From assembly GCA_018292915.2 (NCBI GenBank), contig JACVVK020000381.1, positions 154,001-218,000 of the forward strand: 64,000 nt of DNA, read 5' to 3'. The first letter of the stretch is position 1. The number at the start of each line of letters is the position of its first letter. The notes beneath the pieces are model-generated. The model was not told the origin of the DNA. It did no database searches and saw only the letters and a program-made list of their open reading frames with translations. The DNA is from Batillaria attramentaria. Taxonomy: Eukaryota > Mollusca > Gastropoda > Batillariidae. Below are positions 25,601-37,194 of the stretch, one piece after another. A program made the position numbers and the translations under genes.

Positions 25601-26194
25601 CCACCGTTTTTTTTTTTTTCCCCGCGCCGTGTATATCAGTACGTCCGCAGAGTTACCTTTTGTTTGTTTGTTGAAGTTATGTCCCATTTGTTTATGTCCT
25701 GAAGAAGGCGTAAGCCGAAACGTCGACCTGTGCCGTCCTTTGTCAAAGTTAAGTGGTTTCTGTCCCTTTTGTGTGGCTTTTATTTGCTTTTCATGTGTTT
25801 GGGTTTTTGCAAGTGCATAGAGGCACGATAAGGGTTTTCAGTACCTTATGTCAGCATGCTTGATGTCAGAGAGCTTGCGTTCCGGCGTGTGCGCGCGGGC
25901 TGCATACATGACACAACGACTACGACTGTGACTACAGCAGGTCATTGAATGGAAACAACATATTGGGCTGGTGGCCATCTTGTTTATACTGTTAGGGCGA
26001 ATAGGGTGAGTACCGCACAGGATACACCTGCATCACGTGTAAAACGGGTTACCAGTATCGACTTTAACAAGGGAAACGGACAGGTCAGCATATTATACAC
26101 AAATGTCCCGTGTAAAATCTTCACTAAGGGATACATGGGTGGCCCGTGTAGAAAATAAGGCACGTGTGCCACACAGTACATAGTTATTAGTTAC

Positions 26195-26330
26195 GATGCG
26201 TACGGAAATCATACCAACCCGTCATACGGAAATCTTACCGGCACATGATTTACCCTTCACAACCCGTCATACGGAAATCATACCAACCCGTCATACGGAA
26301 ATCATAACGGCACATGATTTACCCCAAGTC
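26195..26330 (+). repeat. Short tandem repeat of ACCCGTCATACGGAAATCAT
   Basis: Four partial copies alternate with CGGCACATGATTTACCC. No gene is seen between 26000 and 26560 otherwise. Confidence 0.8.
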
Positions 26331-26567
26331 ACACACCCGTGACAGTTTGAATACGCACATACTATTCGTGCCTGTGGAAATTCTACAGCGTCAGACTTAC
26401 ATTCCTGTGGAAATTCTCAAACTTAATAAATTCATACACACAACCCACCTCATTATCATTTACCAAAATTTACACTACCAATCACTCTGTGACAATTCCT
26501 CTACTCGGCCATGTGAAGTCTCTGGAACACTGTTGAAACAGACGACTCCACTGGGCAAGCCCCATGG

Positions 26568-26830
26568 CTAAAGCCCCACCTCTTTACTCTGCCGTGTGTT
26601 GGCAAAACACAGTACGTCCATGACGTCATTTTATGGGAAAAGGGGTGATTTCAAGGTAAAAGAGATTGACGTAATGGTCTTTTGCCTCAAATGTCGTCAG
26701 TGGACTTACTGCTTTCTTTCCATGTTTCGGTCATATTAAACTACACGTGCTTATCTCGTTGTAGTGTGTGGCACAATGTTTGCCAGACCCTGACATGTGT
26801 TGTGCTCATTGTGCCGCGGGAAGGAACATA
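26568..26830 (+). repeat. Dispersed repeat family F, copy 2
   Basis: Colinear with the copies at 335-602 and 61557-61740. It contains a perfect TGACGTCA palindrome that is degraded in the other two. Confidence 0.7.
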
Positions 26831-27214
26831 CGACACGGCGTCATTTGCTTTAGGTGATACATTTGACTTTACTTGCGCAAGGGGGCACGGGAAACGTTAC
26901 GTGATCTTGTTTCTTGCAGAGACTAAAATTATAGTTGTGGGAAATCCGAGACAACGAAATGGGTCTGTACTGTTTACTGATGGCGCCTGGTACAAATTTT
27001 CACCGCAAGATCGTAAATCAAAGCTAGAAACACTCATCTACCCTCGTGTAAACAGTAATATGTATTTCTTTTCAGGTTCTTCTCCTGTTGGGATCTCGCC
27101 GAGATCCGCGGGAAACACTACTCTGTCGATTCATTGAAGGTGTTGTTCAGGGATGTCCCCCCTGACAACATCTTTAATTTTCTGAAAGAGGTCAACCTCT
27201 TCTACAAAATATAG
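26830..27214 (+). pseudogene. Unassigned coding-like sequence ending in a LINE-like C-terminus
   Basis: An open frame to about 27137 contains GDTFDFTCARG and SVLFTDGAWYKF; I do not recognise it. From about 27077 another frame reads FSCWDLAEIRGKHYSVDSLK and ends DNIFNFLKEVNLFYKI before a stop at 27212-27214. That ending resembles the C-terminus of I/jockey-like ORF2 proteins (family knowledge, not searched). With the tail at 27340-27440, the simplest reading is a degraded 3' LINE end. Confidence 0.45.
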
Positions 27215-27339
27215 TCTTCTTTAAATATGACTTGCACTGACCTCAGTTTCCCAGTCCTTAAGTCTTCAAGGATATTTCTCATTTAAACTCAATAGATTTT
27301 TAGTATATATTTACATCTTGTTTTAACTTGGAAATTTTT

Positions 27340-27440
27340 ATGTTTTAAAGGACCAGGCAGATAGGGACTTTTGCTAGCCGCGAATTAGCCTTTGTTGCTT
27401 GCGCGGCGTAAAGCTCTAAATAACTAACTAACTAACTAAC
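27340..27440 (+). mobile_element. LINE 3' end with (CTAA)n tail
   Basis: GTTGCTTGCGCGGCGTAAAG followed by CTCTAAATAACTAACTAAC. The same end recurs at about 29600-29760 and 35790-35830, so it is a retrotransposon 3' terminus. Confidence 0.7.
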
Positions 27441-28112
27441 TTCGTTTCAGTTTTACTGTGTTGCTCCCTGCTGCGCGAACTTGGATGCGCCACGGACAGA
27501 AGATTTCCAAACGTGTTTTCCCAACAGTGTGCTACAAACTGTAGTCTACAGAGTGTGTAGTATAGGAACCACGTGGGATCATGCACTTTTTGTGGGTGTC
27601 GTTCTTGTTTGTACCTTTCAGAAACTAGCTGACAACCGCAGTTTGGGGCAATTCTCATTTATTTGATTTCCACATTTCCAGCACAGTTATGTAACGTCTG
27701 TTTTCCACTGTCAAGGCGATTTCAGAGTCACGGGACCTGAAACCTAGGGGGTGTGAACATCTTTTCACCCCGTCGGGTGCTGAACCCGCCCGTCTCTAAA
27801 CTCAGCAAAACTTTCTCCCGGCTGCAGGGCGAAGGACACAAATACACAGGGCCTCAAAATGCCTAGTCTATTCCGTATTAGCCTAAGGCATCATAGTCAC
27901 TCCTACTAGAAACAATTACTACCATGAACAGACCATTCAAAGGCACGCACCTGAGAGGGGTTTACAAAATTTTGAATGTCTCCTTTCCGCCCAGGCCTCA
28001 CTGCAGTAATGCACGTCTACTTTCTGTTTAGACCACAGAGGCAGTTCACAGAAATCCGCTTACCCCACTTGTGTCCGACTTCTGTGCAAAAAGTCCCAGC
28101 TTCACTGGCAGC
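27441..28112. repeat. Segment partly repeated at 29548-29880; otherwise no gene seen
   Basis: 27441-27580 matches 29548-29590 plus 29761-29880 (TTGGATGCGCCACGGACAGA, ACAGAGTGTGTAGTATA). At 29.6 kb the match is interrupted by a (CTAA)n-tailed insertion. Nothing recognised from 27.6 to 28.1 kb. Confidence 0.7.
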
Positions 28113-28284
28113 CTGGGGAGCCGGGGTGGTCGAATGGTAGAGCGTTGGACTTCTGATGCTCGGGTCGTGAGTTCGATCCCGGCTGGGGCCAAATATTTGT
28201 GCTGGCTTTTTCATCGTTGCCCCGTCTTTGATATCACCCTATGTGGTGGAAAAGGACGTTAAACCCCCAAACACCCACCCACCC
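28113..28284 (+). mobile_element. SINE-A, full-length, with 12-bp target duplication
   Basis: Complete tRNA-like head and body. TTCACTGGCAGC occurs at 28101-28112 and 28285-28296. Confidence 0.93.
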
Positions 28285-28740
28285 TTCACTGGCAGCTTGC
28301 CTTTTTTGTGATTGCCTGGCATGCACCTTGACCTATATATACGAAAATCACGCTTTTTCATGACAATAAAGATCACTATAGATTAGCACACTTGCCAAAC
28401 AGGGCAACTCAAATAAACACCAAACATGACCCCACGGTCACATTTGTGTCCTTTCGCATGCAAACCCACTTCAGCACGTAACTATGACGTACACTCTGGA
28501 AGCGGAAGTTGGCACTGTTTTGATTGCTGTAAAGAAATCTTACACCGGACGCTTTCCCCGGACTGGCTGATGTGCTAAGATGAATCTTTTCCCACAACTG
28601 CAAATTCGGGTAAACTAAGACCTTTCCCTGTCAAAATAAATCTCTAGACATGAACTGCGTTTAGTATCCAGTTAGTTGTCCTCAGCAGTTTGATAGGAAA
28701 CACAGCTTCAGCCCATGGAAAGCATGTTACGTTCAAGCGT
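28285..28740. other. No gene seen
   Basis: A/T-rich non-coding sequence between two SINE-A copies of opposite orientation. Confidence 0.5.
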
Positions 28741-28912
28741 GGGGGTGGGTGGGTGTTTGGGGGTTTAACGTCCTTTTCCGCCACATAGGGTGATATCAAA
28801 GACGGGGCAACGATGAAAAAGCCAGCACAAATATTTGGCCCCAGCCGGGATCGAACTCGCGACCCGAGCATTAGAAGTCCAACGCTCTACCATTCGACCA
28901 CCCTGGCTCCCC
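28741..28912 (-). mobile_element. SINE-A, full-length, minus strand, with 12-bp target duplication
   Basis: Flanks ACGTTCAAGCGT at 28729-28740 and 28913-28924 are identical. Complete head and body. Confidence 0.93.
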
Positions 28913-28924
28913 ACGTTCAAGCGT

Positions 28925-29588
28925 ACCGAGGTAAGAGTTAGAATGGCAAATGAGGAACGTTAAATTAGGAAGGGTAATTTAGAAATGGTAAATTAGGAAT
29001 GGCAAACTGGAAGACAGCATCCAGATGCCAACTGGTCTACCCACTGAAAAAAAAAGCAAGTATACTACTCAAAATAATTCACGGAACACCTTGAATTGCA
29101 GGTACTGTTCACAAATAAGCAAGGGTTTTAATCTGTGCATGTATTACGTCAAATAAATGTAACTAGCCTTATGACCAGATGTCAGACTTCATGTTGATGG
29201 GAAGTCAGCTTTCACCAGAATTTCCGGTTCGGCGGTACCCACATAAATAATTAGACATAAATTCCAGATTATGGTTGTTACTTGAGACATGAACTTGGCA
29301 TGAAACAACATGACATTGTTTGGCCTCAAACTGCAATATTTACATGAAGATCTGAAGCCTCTACTGACATATTCAATTTTGTCTTACAGAGCCACCACTT
29401 TGTGGCAGTATGGAGTATAACAAGGTGGATCAGGAACAGGAGAAAGGAAAAAGGAGATGAGTGAAAGGTGGTATTTAGTTGCTGCATTATCGTACTGTCC
29501 ATTTGATGTTGTTTGCGCACAACAATCTTTCACTTTGTATTCCTCTTCACGTTCTTCCTCGTTCCAGCTTTACTCTGTTTCTCCCTGC
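28925..29588. other. No gene seen
   Basis: A/T-rich stretch without supported genes; a short near-tandem GGAAT/GGTAAATTAG repeat lies at 28950-29010. Confidence 0.5.
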
Positions 29589-29599
29589 TGCACGCACTA

Positions 29600-29640
29600 C
29601 AGCCGCGAAATAGTCTTCGTAGCTCGCGCGGCTTAAAGCC

Positions 29641-29682
<42 letters not shown>

Positions 29683-29683
29683 G

Positions 29684-29760
<77 letters not shown>
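29600..29760 (+). mobile_element. Very short LINE 3' insertion with long (CTAA)n tail
   Basis: About 40 bases of LINE 3' end (GCTCGCGCGGCTTAAAGCCC) are followed by ~30 CTAA units. CTGCTGCACGCACT before and CTGCTGCACCCACT after form a 14-bp target duplication with one mismatch. The insertion splits a sequence that is uninterrupted at 27.44-27.58 kb. Confidence 0.75.
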
Positions 29761-29762
<2 letters not shown>

Positions 29763-29894
29763 GCTGCACCCACTTGGATGCGCCACGGACAGAAGATTTC
29801 CAACCGTGTTTCCCCAGTTATGTGCTACAGACTGTAGTGTACAGAGTGTGTAGTATACCAACTACTTGGAGAGCAACTCGGTCTCTAGTAAACG

Positions 29895-29975
29895 GGGCGG
29901 GTGAGCGGGGGGGCGGGTGGGCGGGGGGGGGCGGGGGGGCGGGGGGGCGGGTGGGCGGGGGGGCGGGTGAGCGGA
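29895..29975. repeat. G-rich minisatellite (GGCGGGTGGGCGGGGG-like)
   Basis: Runs of G in GCGGGTGGGCGGGGGG units, a candidate G-quadruplex tract on the plus strand. Confidence 0.85.
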
Positions 29976-30084
29976 GCGGTAGAGGCAAGCGCACGTGTTT
30001 ACTAAGCACCGAGTTACTGTGGATGTGAAGAAAATGGCATCATACCGAAACACAGTACAAAGACGTTCACTCACACTGAATAAA

Positions 30085-30087
<3 letters not shown>

Positions 30088-30126
<39 letters not shown>
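30088..30126. repeat. (GA)n microsatellite
   Basis: Uninterrupted GA dinucleotides about 75 bases upstream of the 78-bp satellite. Confidence 0.95.
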
Positions 30127-30128
<2 letters not shown>

Positions 30129-30199
30129 ATATAACAATGCTCACCCACAGACACATGTGACAATTTAGAAGTCACATATTCTTTCCCCCTCTCTTGTCC

Positions 30200-33100
30200 A
30201 CAATATAAGCCCACATCAAACATGTATAAAACATCGGCAGCGTGCCAGTCACCTCACACACATGCATACAGGTCAGGACAATATAAGCCCACATCAAACA
30301 TGTATAAAACATCGGCAGCGTGCCAGTCACCTCACACACATGCATACAGGTCAGGACAATATAAGCCCACATCAAACATGTATAAAACATCGGCAGCGTG
30401 CCAGTCACCTCACACACATGCATACAGGTCAGGACAATATAAGCCCACATCAAACATGTATAAAACATCGGCAGCGTGCCAGTCACCTCACACACATGCA
30501 TACAGGTCAGGACAATATGAGCCCACATCAAACATGTATAAAACATCGGCAGCGTGCCAGTCACCTCACACACATGCATACAGGTCAGGACAATATAAGC
30601 CCACATCAAACATGTATAAAACATCGGCAGCGTGCCAGTCACCTCACACACATGCATACAGGTCAGGACAATATAAGCCCACATCAAACATGTATAAAAC
30701 ATCGGCAGCGTGCCAGTCACCTCACACACATGCATACAGGTCAGGACAATATAAGCCCACATCAAACATGTATAAAACATCGGCAGCGTGCCAGTCACCT
30801 CACACACATGCATACAGGTCAGGACAATATAAGCCCACATCAAACATGTATAAAACATCGGCAGCGTGCCAGTCACCTCACACACATGCATACAGGTCAG
30901 GACAATATAAGCCCACATCAAACATGTATAAAACATCGGCAGCGTGCCAGTCACCTCACACACATGCATACAGGTCAGGACAATATAAGCCCACATCAAA
31001 CATGTATAAAACATCGGCAGCGTGCCAGTCACCTCACACACATGCATACAGGTCAGGACAATATAAGCCCACATCAAACATGTATAAAACATCGGCAGCG
31101 TGCCAGTCACCTCACACACATGCATACAGGTCAGGACAATATAAGCCCACATCAAACATGTATAAAACATCGGCAGCGTGCCAGTCACCTCACACACATG
31201 CATACAGGTCAGGACAATATAAGCCCACATCAAACATGTATAAAACATCGGCAGCGTGCCAGTCACCTCACACACATGCATACAGGTCAGGACAATATAA
31301 GCCCACATCAAACATGTATAAAACATCGGCAGCGTGCCAGTCACCTCACACACATGCATACAGGTCAGGACAATATAAGCTCACATCAAACATGTATAAA
31401 ACATCGGCAGCGTGCCAGTCACCTCACACACATGCATACAGGTCAGGACAATATAAGCCCACATCAAACATGTATAAAACATCGGCAGCGTGCCAGTCAC
31501 CTCACTCACATGCATACAGGTCAGGACAATATAAGCCCACATCAAACATGTATAAAACATCGGCAGCGTGCCAGTCACCTCACACACATGCATACAGGTC
31601 AGGACAATATAAGCCCACATCAAACATGTATAAAACATCGGCAGCGTGCCAGTCACCTCACACACATGCATACAGGTCAGGACAATATAAGCCCACATCA
31701 AACATGTATAAAACATCGGCAGCGTGCCAGTCAACTCACACACATGCATACAGGTCAGGACAATATAAGCCCACATCAAACATGTATAAAACATCGGCAG
31801 CGTGCCAGTCACCTCACACACATGCATACAGGTCAGGACAATATAAGCCCACATCAAACATGTATAAAACATCGGCAGCGTGCCAGTCACCTCACACACA
31901 TGCATACAGGTCAGGACAATATAAGCCCACATCAAACATGTATAAAACATCGGCAGCGTGCCAGTCACCTCACACACATGCATACAGGTCAGGACAATAT
32001 AAACCCACATCAAACATGTATAAAACATCGGCAGCGTGCCAGTCACCTCACACACATGCATACAGGTCAGGACAATATAAACCCACATCAAACATGTATA
32101 AAACATCGGCAGCGTGCCAGTCACCTCACACACATGCATACAGGTCAGGACAATATAAACCCACATCAAACATGTATAAAACATCGGCAGCGTGCCAGTC
32201 ACCTCACACACATGCATACAGGTCAGGACAATATAAGCTCACATCAAACATGTATAAAACATCGGCAGCGTGCCAGTCACCTCACACACATGCATACAGG
32301 TCAGGACAATATAAACCCACATCAAACATGTATAAAACATCGGCAGCGTGCCAGTCACCTCACACACATGCATACAGGTCAGGACAATATAAACCCACAT
32401 CAAACATGTATAAAACATCGGCAGCGTGCCAGTCACCTCACACACATGCATACAGGTCAGGACAATATAAACCCACATCAAACATGTATAAAACATCGGC
32501 AGCGTGCCAGTCACCTCACACACATGCATACAGGTCAGGACAATATAAACCCACATCAAACATGTATAAAACATCGGCAGCGTGCCAGTCACCTCACACA
32601 CATGCATACAGGTCAGGACAATATAAGCCCACATCAAACATGTATAAAACATCGGCAGCGTGCCAGTCACCTCACTCACATGCATACAGGTCAGGACAAT
32701 ATAAACCCACATCAAACATGTATAAAACATCGGCAGCGTGCCAGTCACCTCACACACATGCATACAGGTCAGGACAATATAAGCCCACATCAAACATGTA
32801 TAAAACATCGGCAGCGTGCCAGTCACCTCACACACATGCATACAGGTCAGGACAATATAAGCCCACATCAAACATGTATAAAACATCGGCAGCGTGCCAG
32901 TCACCTCACACACATGCATACAGGTCAGGGCAATATAAGCCCACATCAAACATGTATAAAACATCGGCAGCGTGCCAGTCACCTCACACACATGCATACA
33001 GGTCAGGACAATATAAACCCACATCAAACATGTATAAAACATCGGCAGCGTGCCAGTCAACTCACACACATGCATACAGGTCAGGGCAATATAGGCCCAC

Positions 33101-33238
33101 ATCAAACATGTATAAAACATCGGCAGCGTGCCAGTCACCTCACACACATGCATACAGGTCAGGGCAATATAGGCCCACATCAAACATGTATAAAACATCG
33201 GCAGCGTGCCCGTCAACTCACTCACATGCATACAGGTC
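30200..33238 (+). repeat. 78-bp satellite array, about 39 copies
   Basis: The unit contains ATCAAACATGTATAAAACAT, CGGCAGCGTGCCAGTCACCT and CACACACATGCATACAGGTC, ending AGGACAATATAAGCCCAC. Units are nearly identical in the left part; the right part carries variants (AAACCCAC, AAGCTCAC, TCACTCACATG, TCAACTCAC). Because 78 is divisible by three and the unit lacks stops in some frames, very long open frames exist on both strands. No start context, splice signals or non-repetitive protein sequence support translation. Confidence 0.97.
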
Positions 33239-33277
33239 ACAATGTCAATACATTACGCGTCACATAGTCCAACATGT

Positions 33278-33354
33278 CCACAACAAACGTTTCTCTCTCT
33301 CTGGCTCTCTGTTCCACAACAAACGTTTCTCTCTCTCTGGCTCTCTGTTCCAAA
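33278..33354 (+). repeat. ~38-bp tandem duplication
   Basis: Two copies of CAACAAACGTTTCTCTCTCT followed by CTGGCTCTCTGTTC. Confidence 0.9.
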
Positions 33355-33734
33355 ACACACTGTCACTCTTTAGTTTCTCTTTTAAGTCAACCGTGGAACA
33401 AAAGACTTCTCTCAGACCAGCAACTTTCGCTTTCTCTCTCTGGCGCACTCCCCACTCGGCACCAGTCTCTTCACGGGGCCTCTCTCTCTAACTCTCCCCC
33501 ACAGAGCTGCTTTCACGCACTGGCAGCGTATCACTCGGTAACCTACTGTACAGATTTACAAACACTACTCATAAACTGCCCTCTGTCTCATTCTTGGTAA
33601 ACAATTATCCCATCGAACAAATTGTCGAAATAGTGAAACGAGAATTCTCCGCTTACCAGATACGCTGCCTTCTGAATCACTTCAACCAAAGATCTTAGAA
33701 ATATCTGATTCCAAGGTCTTTGCTAATTGCTTGA
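33355..33734. other. No gene seen
   Basis: CT-rich non-coding sequence between the satellite block and the inverted-duplication right arm. Confidence 0.4.
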
Positions 33735-34123
33735 ACTCTCAGCACGACCGCCACATCAGCAAAAGCGGAATATGAACAAGATGGCCACCAGCCCAATATG
33801 TTGTTTCCATTTCGTGACCTGCTATCGTCACAGTCGTGGTCGTTGTGTCATGCATGCAGCCCGCGCGCACACGGACGCAAGCTCTCTGACATCAAAGAAA
33901 GTACTTAAAACCCTTTCCGTGCCTCTTTGCGCTTTGTGCCTCGTCACTTACGTTTTGACGTATGCGAGGTCCTACATGGGTGAATGAATTCTTGTAACAA
34001 AGTCGTTCCCCATTGACAGAGTTACTTCCCGCAGGCCTGATTGACAGACGATTGCTTACTGGTATCAGAGAAGAGAAACACCCACTCTCTCTCCCTCTCT
34101 CTTAGACGCGCGCTTGTCTGTAT

Positions 34124-34180
<57 letters not shown>

Positions 34181-35190
34181 CTCTCTCTCTCTCTCTCTCT
34201 GCGTGTCTGCACTCTGCACAGATGTGCTCCATTGATGTGCTCCTCTGTGATGTGCTCTCAATCTTTATGCTTCTGAGTGTGAGTCAGTGGCGGGTGGGTG
34301 GGTGTTTGGGAGTTTAACGTCCTTTTCCACCACATACGGATGATATCAAAGACGGGGCAACGATGAAAAAGCCAGCACAAATATTTGGCCCCAGCCGGGA
34401 TTCGAACTCAGAACCGAGTATTGGAAGTCCAACGCTCTACCATTCGGCCACCCCGGCTCCCCGTGAGTCAATGGCAAAAACGAAACCCAGTACAGAAATT
34501 CCCGCTTTAAACGTGTTGTAGAGTTCGCGAAAAGCCACTGCATTTCGATGGAAATTTATAGACCATCCCAGAACACGCTGGTGCAGTAACGCCAGTCGAT
34601 TACGTCACCTTGCCAGTAAGTTGAGGAATGTTCTAGATCTGACCTGTTTAGTATGTAAGCAGCCCTGCAAAGCGTTCTGGGTTCTTCTTCTTTCATGAAT
34701 TTGTTCTCCGCGCATCTTCTGTTAATAAAGTATTGGAGTTGTATTCTGTTGTATCCCGTGACTTCTCTGCGAGTGCACGAAGAGAGCGAAATAGCAGAAG
34801 TAAAATACAACACCACGTCTCCAAATAGAGGAATTCGGAAAAAAGTGGCGAGACATCCACAATAAAAACCAGCATCACGTCAATCAAACATGACGCTCTT
34901 ACTTTGCATCAGTGCGCGTGCGTCTCTTCTTCATGTTTGTGAGGCGTGTGGCTTGTGGAGGAAATGTGCTTTGAGTACAAATTTTTGAGTCAACTGACGA
35001 TAACAGCTGCAGTTAATTTTTCTAATTTTTTGGGTATTTTTTTATGGCACCCCAGACACATTATCTCTATATAGTAGGAGCGATTTTGGGATCTAAAATG
35101 GGTTCTCCAGCACTTTCTTGAGGTACGGTTTACGTCAAAAGTATAAGAGCGACTACCTCCAAAATTCACTCTGTTTAGAGTCCGTATTCT
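33735..35190 (-). repeat. Long inverted duplication, right arm
   Basis: Reverse-complement partner of 23671-26000. It has its own (CA)n(CT)n run (34126-34200) and a SINE-A insertion (34292-34462). It ends abruptly at GTCCGTATTCT, where sequence matching 20034 onward begins in direct orientation. Confidence 0.85.
34292..34462 (-). mobile_element. SINE-A, full-length, minus strand, in the inverted-duplication arm
   Basis: Flanks GTGAGTCAGTGGC and GTGAGTCAATGGC (one mismatch). The left arm of the duplication lacks this SINE, so it inserted after the duplication. Confidence 0.92.
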
Positions 35191-35192
35191 AG

Positions 35193-35785
35193 GCTAGTCT
35201 AATTAGGCTTTTTATATAGTGGAAGGTAGAACAAATTTGATCCTAACTTTTTATTACAGAAATCAGTAGAGCACAGGCCTCTAATGCTGTGGTGGTCTCC
35301 GTGAATTTTTTCTCCGTCCGCGTCACCGTTAAAAACGACCGTTTATCTTGCCATTTTCACTATATGAGCCCTATAAATGGGCTTTTGAGGGTGTTCACAA
35401 AGTATGTGTGTTTGCGGGTACAGAAATGCGCACAACTCCACTCTAAATACGGTTACTGTTAGACAAGACATGCATTGTTGACATACTGAAATTTTACCCC
35501 AATCAGAATGATGCTTCCTGGAAAATTGCGGCCATCAGTTTGGCCGTTGATTCAAAGGACCCTGTAAAACGGCAGCATTTGATGCTTGTGCACTTATCAG
35601 GTCACTGCAGGTGACATGTATCGCGGAAAACATTTACGATCATTGAACAATTTAATCAGGAAACGCTTCTTTGGTGTTGTGAAGTTCCCTTGTCACCGCA
35701 TGTGCAGGAACGTATAAAATATGATATCCAAGTGAGCACTTTTTTCGGTAGCGATATTTTGGGGGTGTACTTACTAAAGTAGTTG
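35193..35785 (+). repeat. Duplicated segment, copy 2 (of 20034-20625)
   Basis: Direct repeat of 20034-20625 with scattered substitutions. It ends where a LINE 3' tail (GCTTGCGCGGCTTTAAGCCC) with CTCA repeats begins. Confidence 0.9.
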
Positions 35786-35832
35786 CTGCTTGCGCGGCTT
35801 TAAGCCCTAAAAACTCACTCACTCACCCACTA
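35786..35832 (+). mobile_element. LINE 3' end fragment with (CTCA)n tail
   Basis: CTTGCGCGGCTTTAAGCCCT followed by ACTCACTCACTCACCC; the same 3' end as at 27340 and 29600. Confidence 0.6.
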
Positions 35833-36330
35833 GATCCGAGCTCTGCCACTATCGCTCACCTTTTACTCCCCTTGACAAAGAAACCTCCCGCCTAACTCTG
35901 TACTGAACCGACCACACTTCACCTGACCACCTCAAAACATTTTCACGTGCAATAGGGGCTCACACGCTGTCAGCACCAAACTATCAAAACATCCCATAAT
36001 ATTTACACTCACCTTCCTTACAGTGGACTCTCTGTACGTGATCTTTTGTTAACCAGAGGTAGATGTGATTATAATGTTCGCTTCGTCACTGTTTTATTTT
36101 CCCATTTATATTCGTGTATTTCACTTCCATGTCTCAACGTTTTCAACTTCCATTAAAAAAAAATCGCTTGTTCTTCCTTTTGGCCAAACTCCCCCCCCCC
36201 CCCCCCCCATTTTTTTGTTTTGGTTCAAGTTTGGATATTTTATTTTTTTGTTCGCTCATTTCTTTATTTGAATTTTTTTAAAACGCTTTTTTTTTGTATT
36301 TTCTATTATTTTCCCAGTATGTGTAGTTAA

Positions 36331-36381
<51 letters not shown>

Positions 36382-36603
36382 AGACACATTCAACTGACAT
36401 TGTTTCCTTGCTTTTTGTACTTTTATTAGTCTGTTTTGTCTAAGTGCGTGTGTGTGTGTGCGTGTGTTTACTTTCATTTTGCCAGAAATCTCTTTTTGTT
36501 TTTTGTTCTTACAATTTCCTTATTCTCTTTTTTTATTTTATTTAACGTTCGTCTTTTTTGTACATTTCTTGTATTTTCTAATGTTTTCCCAGCGTGTATA
36601 TTT

Positions 36604-36639
<36 letters not shown>

Positions 36640-37190
36640 TTGCTTTGTTGTTCTATTGTGTGTACTTACTGCCGGATTGTCTGGTGTCCGCGTATCACGA
36701 AGAGACTTTCACTTGTTCTCGGGTTTACGACCTGCCGCACAAAGCGAAAAGAGCAGGGTAGAAGTGTTGAAGTCTGCTGCCGTGCTGACAGAAAAAGAAA
36801 AAAAGAAAAGAAATTAAGGATTGACTTTTTTTTTGCAACTGACTAAAGTTTCATTTGTATTTAGTCTCTCTCTCTCTCTCTCTCTCTCTGCGGAAATGAT
36901 TTTTTAAAATTCTTTTATCAAGAAACGAGACGACTCACTCTCAAGTTTTTTGTTTGTTTGTTTTTTTGGTGCTGTATGCTACATGTTCCTTTGTATCCAG
37001 TCAAACCGAATGTTAGGCCTGAAACGACGGTAGATAAGTTTTAGCGTAGGCAAACAGGTACTGAAGTCGTGGGGACATACACACAAGCACAGTCCCTCTT
37101 GTGCGGGAAATCCCCCACTACTATGGAAACATAGTCCTAAAGCAGAAAGATAAACCTACTTATTAAATGTCTCCAGTCTCAACAAAAAGC
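35833..37190. other. Simple-repeat-rich region without a gene
   Basis: Poly-C (36190-36208), T-rich stretches, (GT)n at 36333-36380 and 36606-36638, and (TC)n at 36865-36889. No supported coding sequence. Confidence 0.5.
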
Positions 37191-37194
37191 CGCA

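Larger units (their letters stand above)
23671..26000 (+). repeat. Long inverted duplication, left arm
   Basis: This matches 33735-35190 in reverse complement over most of its length (for example CAACAGAATACAACTCCAAT and GGTCAGATCTAGAACATTCC, each exact in both arms). The left arm is longer because of extra material: a MITE at 24494-25119 and a duplicated poly-T-rich block at 25395-25800. A frame at 24115-24240 (YNRIQLQYF ... EPRTLCRAAY) is open in both arms. Confidence 0.85.

Noticed and set aside
30200..33238. CRISPR array
   Set aside because: Contiguous 78-bp units without unique spacers, in a eukaryotic context.
30222..33491. Open frames of about 1,000 codons across the 78-bp repeat, on both strands
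   Set aside because: The repeat length is a multiple of three and the unit lacks stops in several frames. Open frames overlap in different phases and on both strands, with no unique N- or C-terminal domain.
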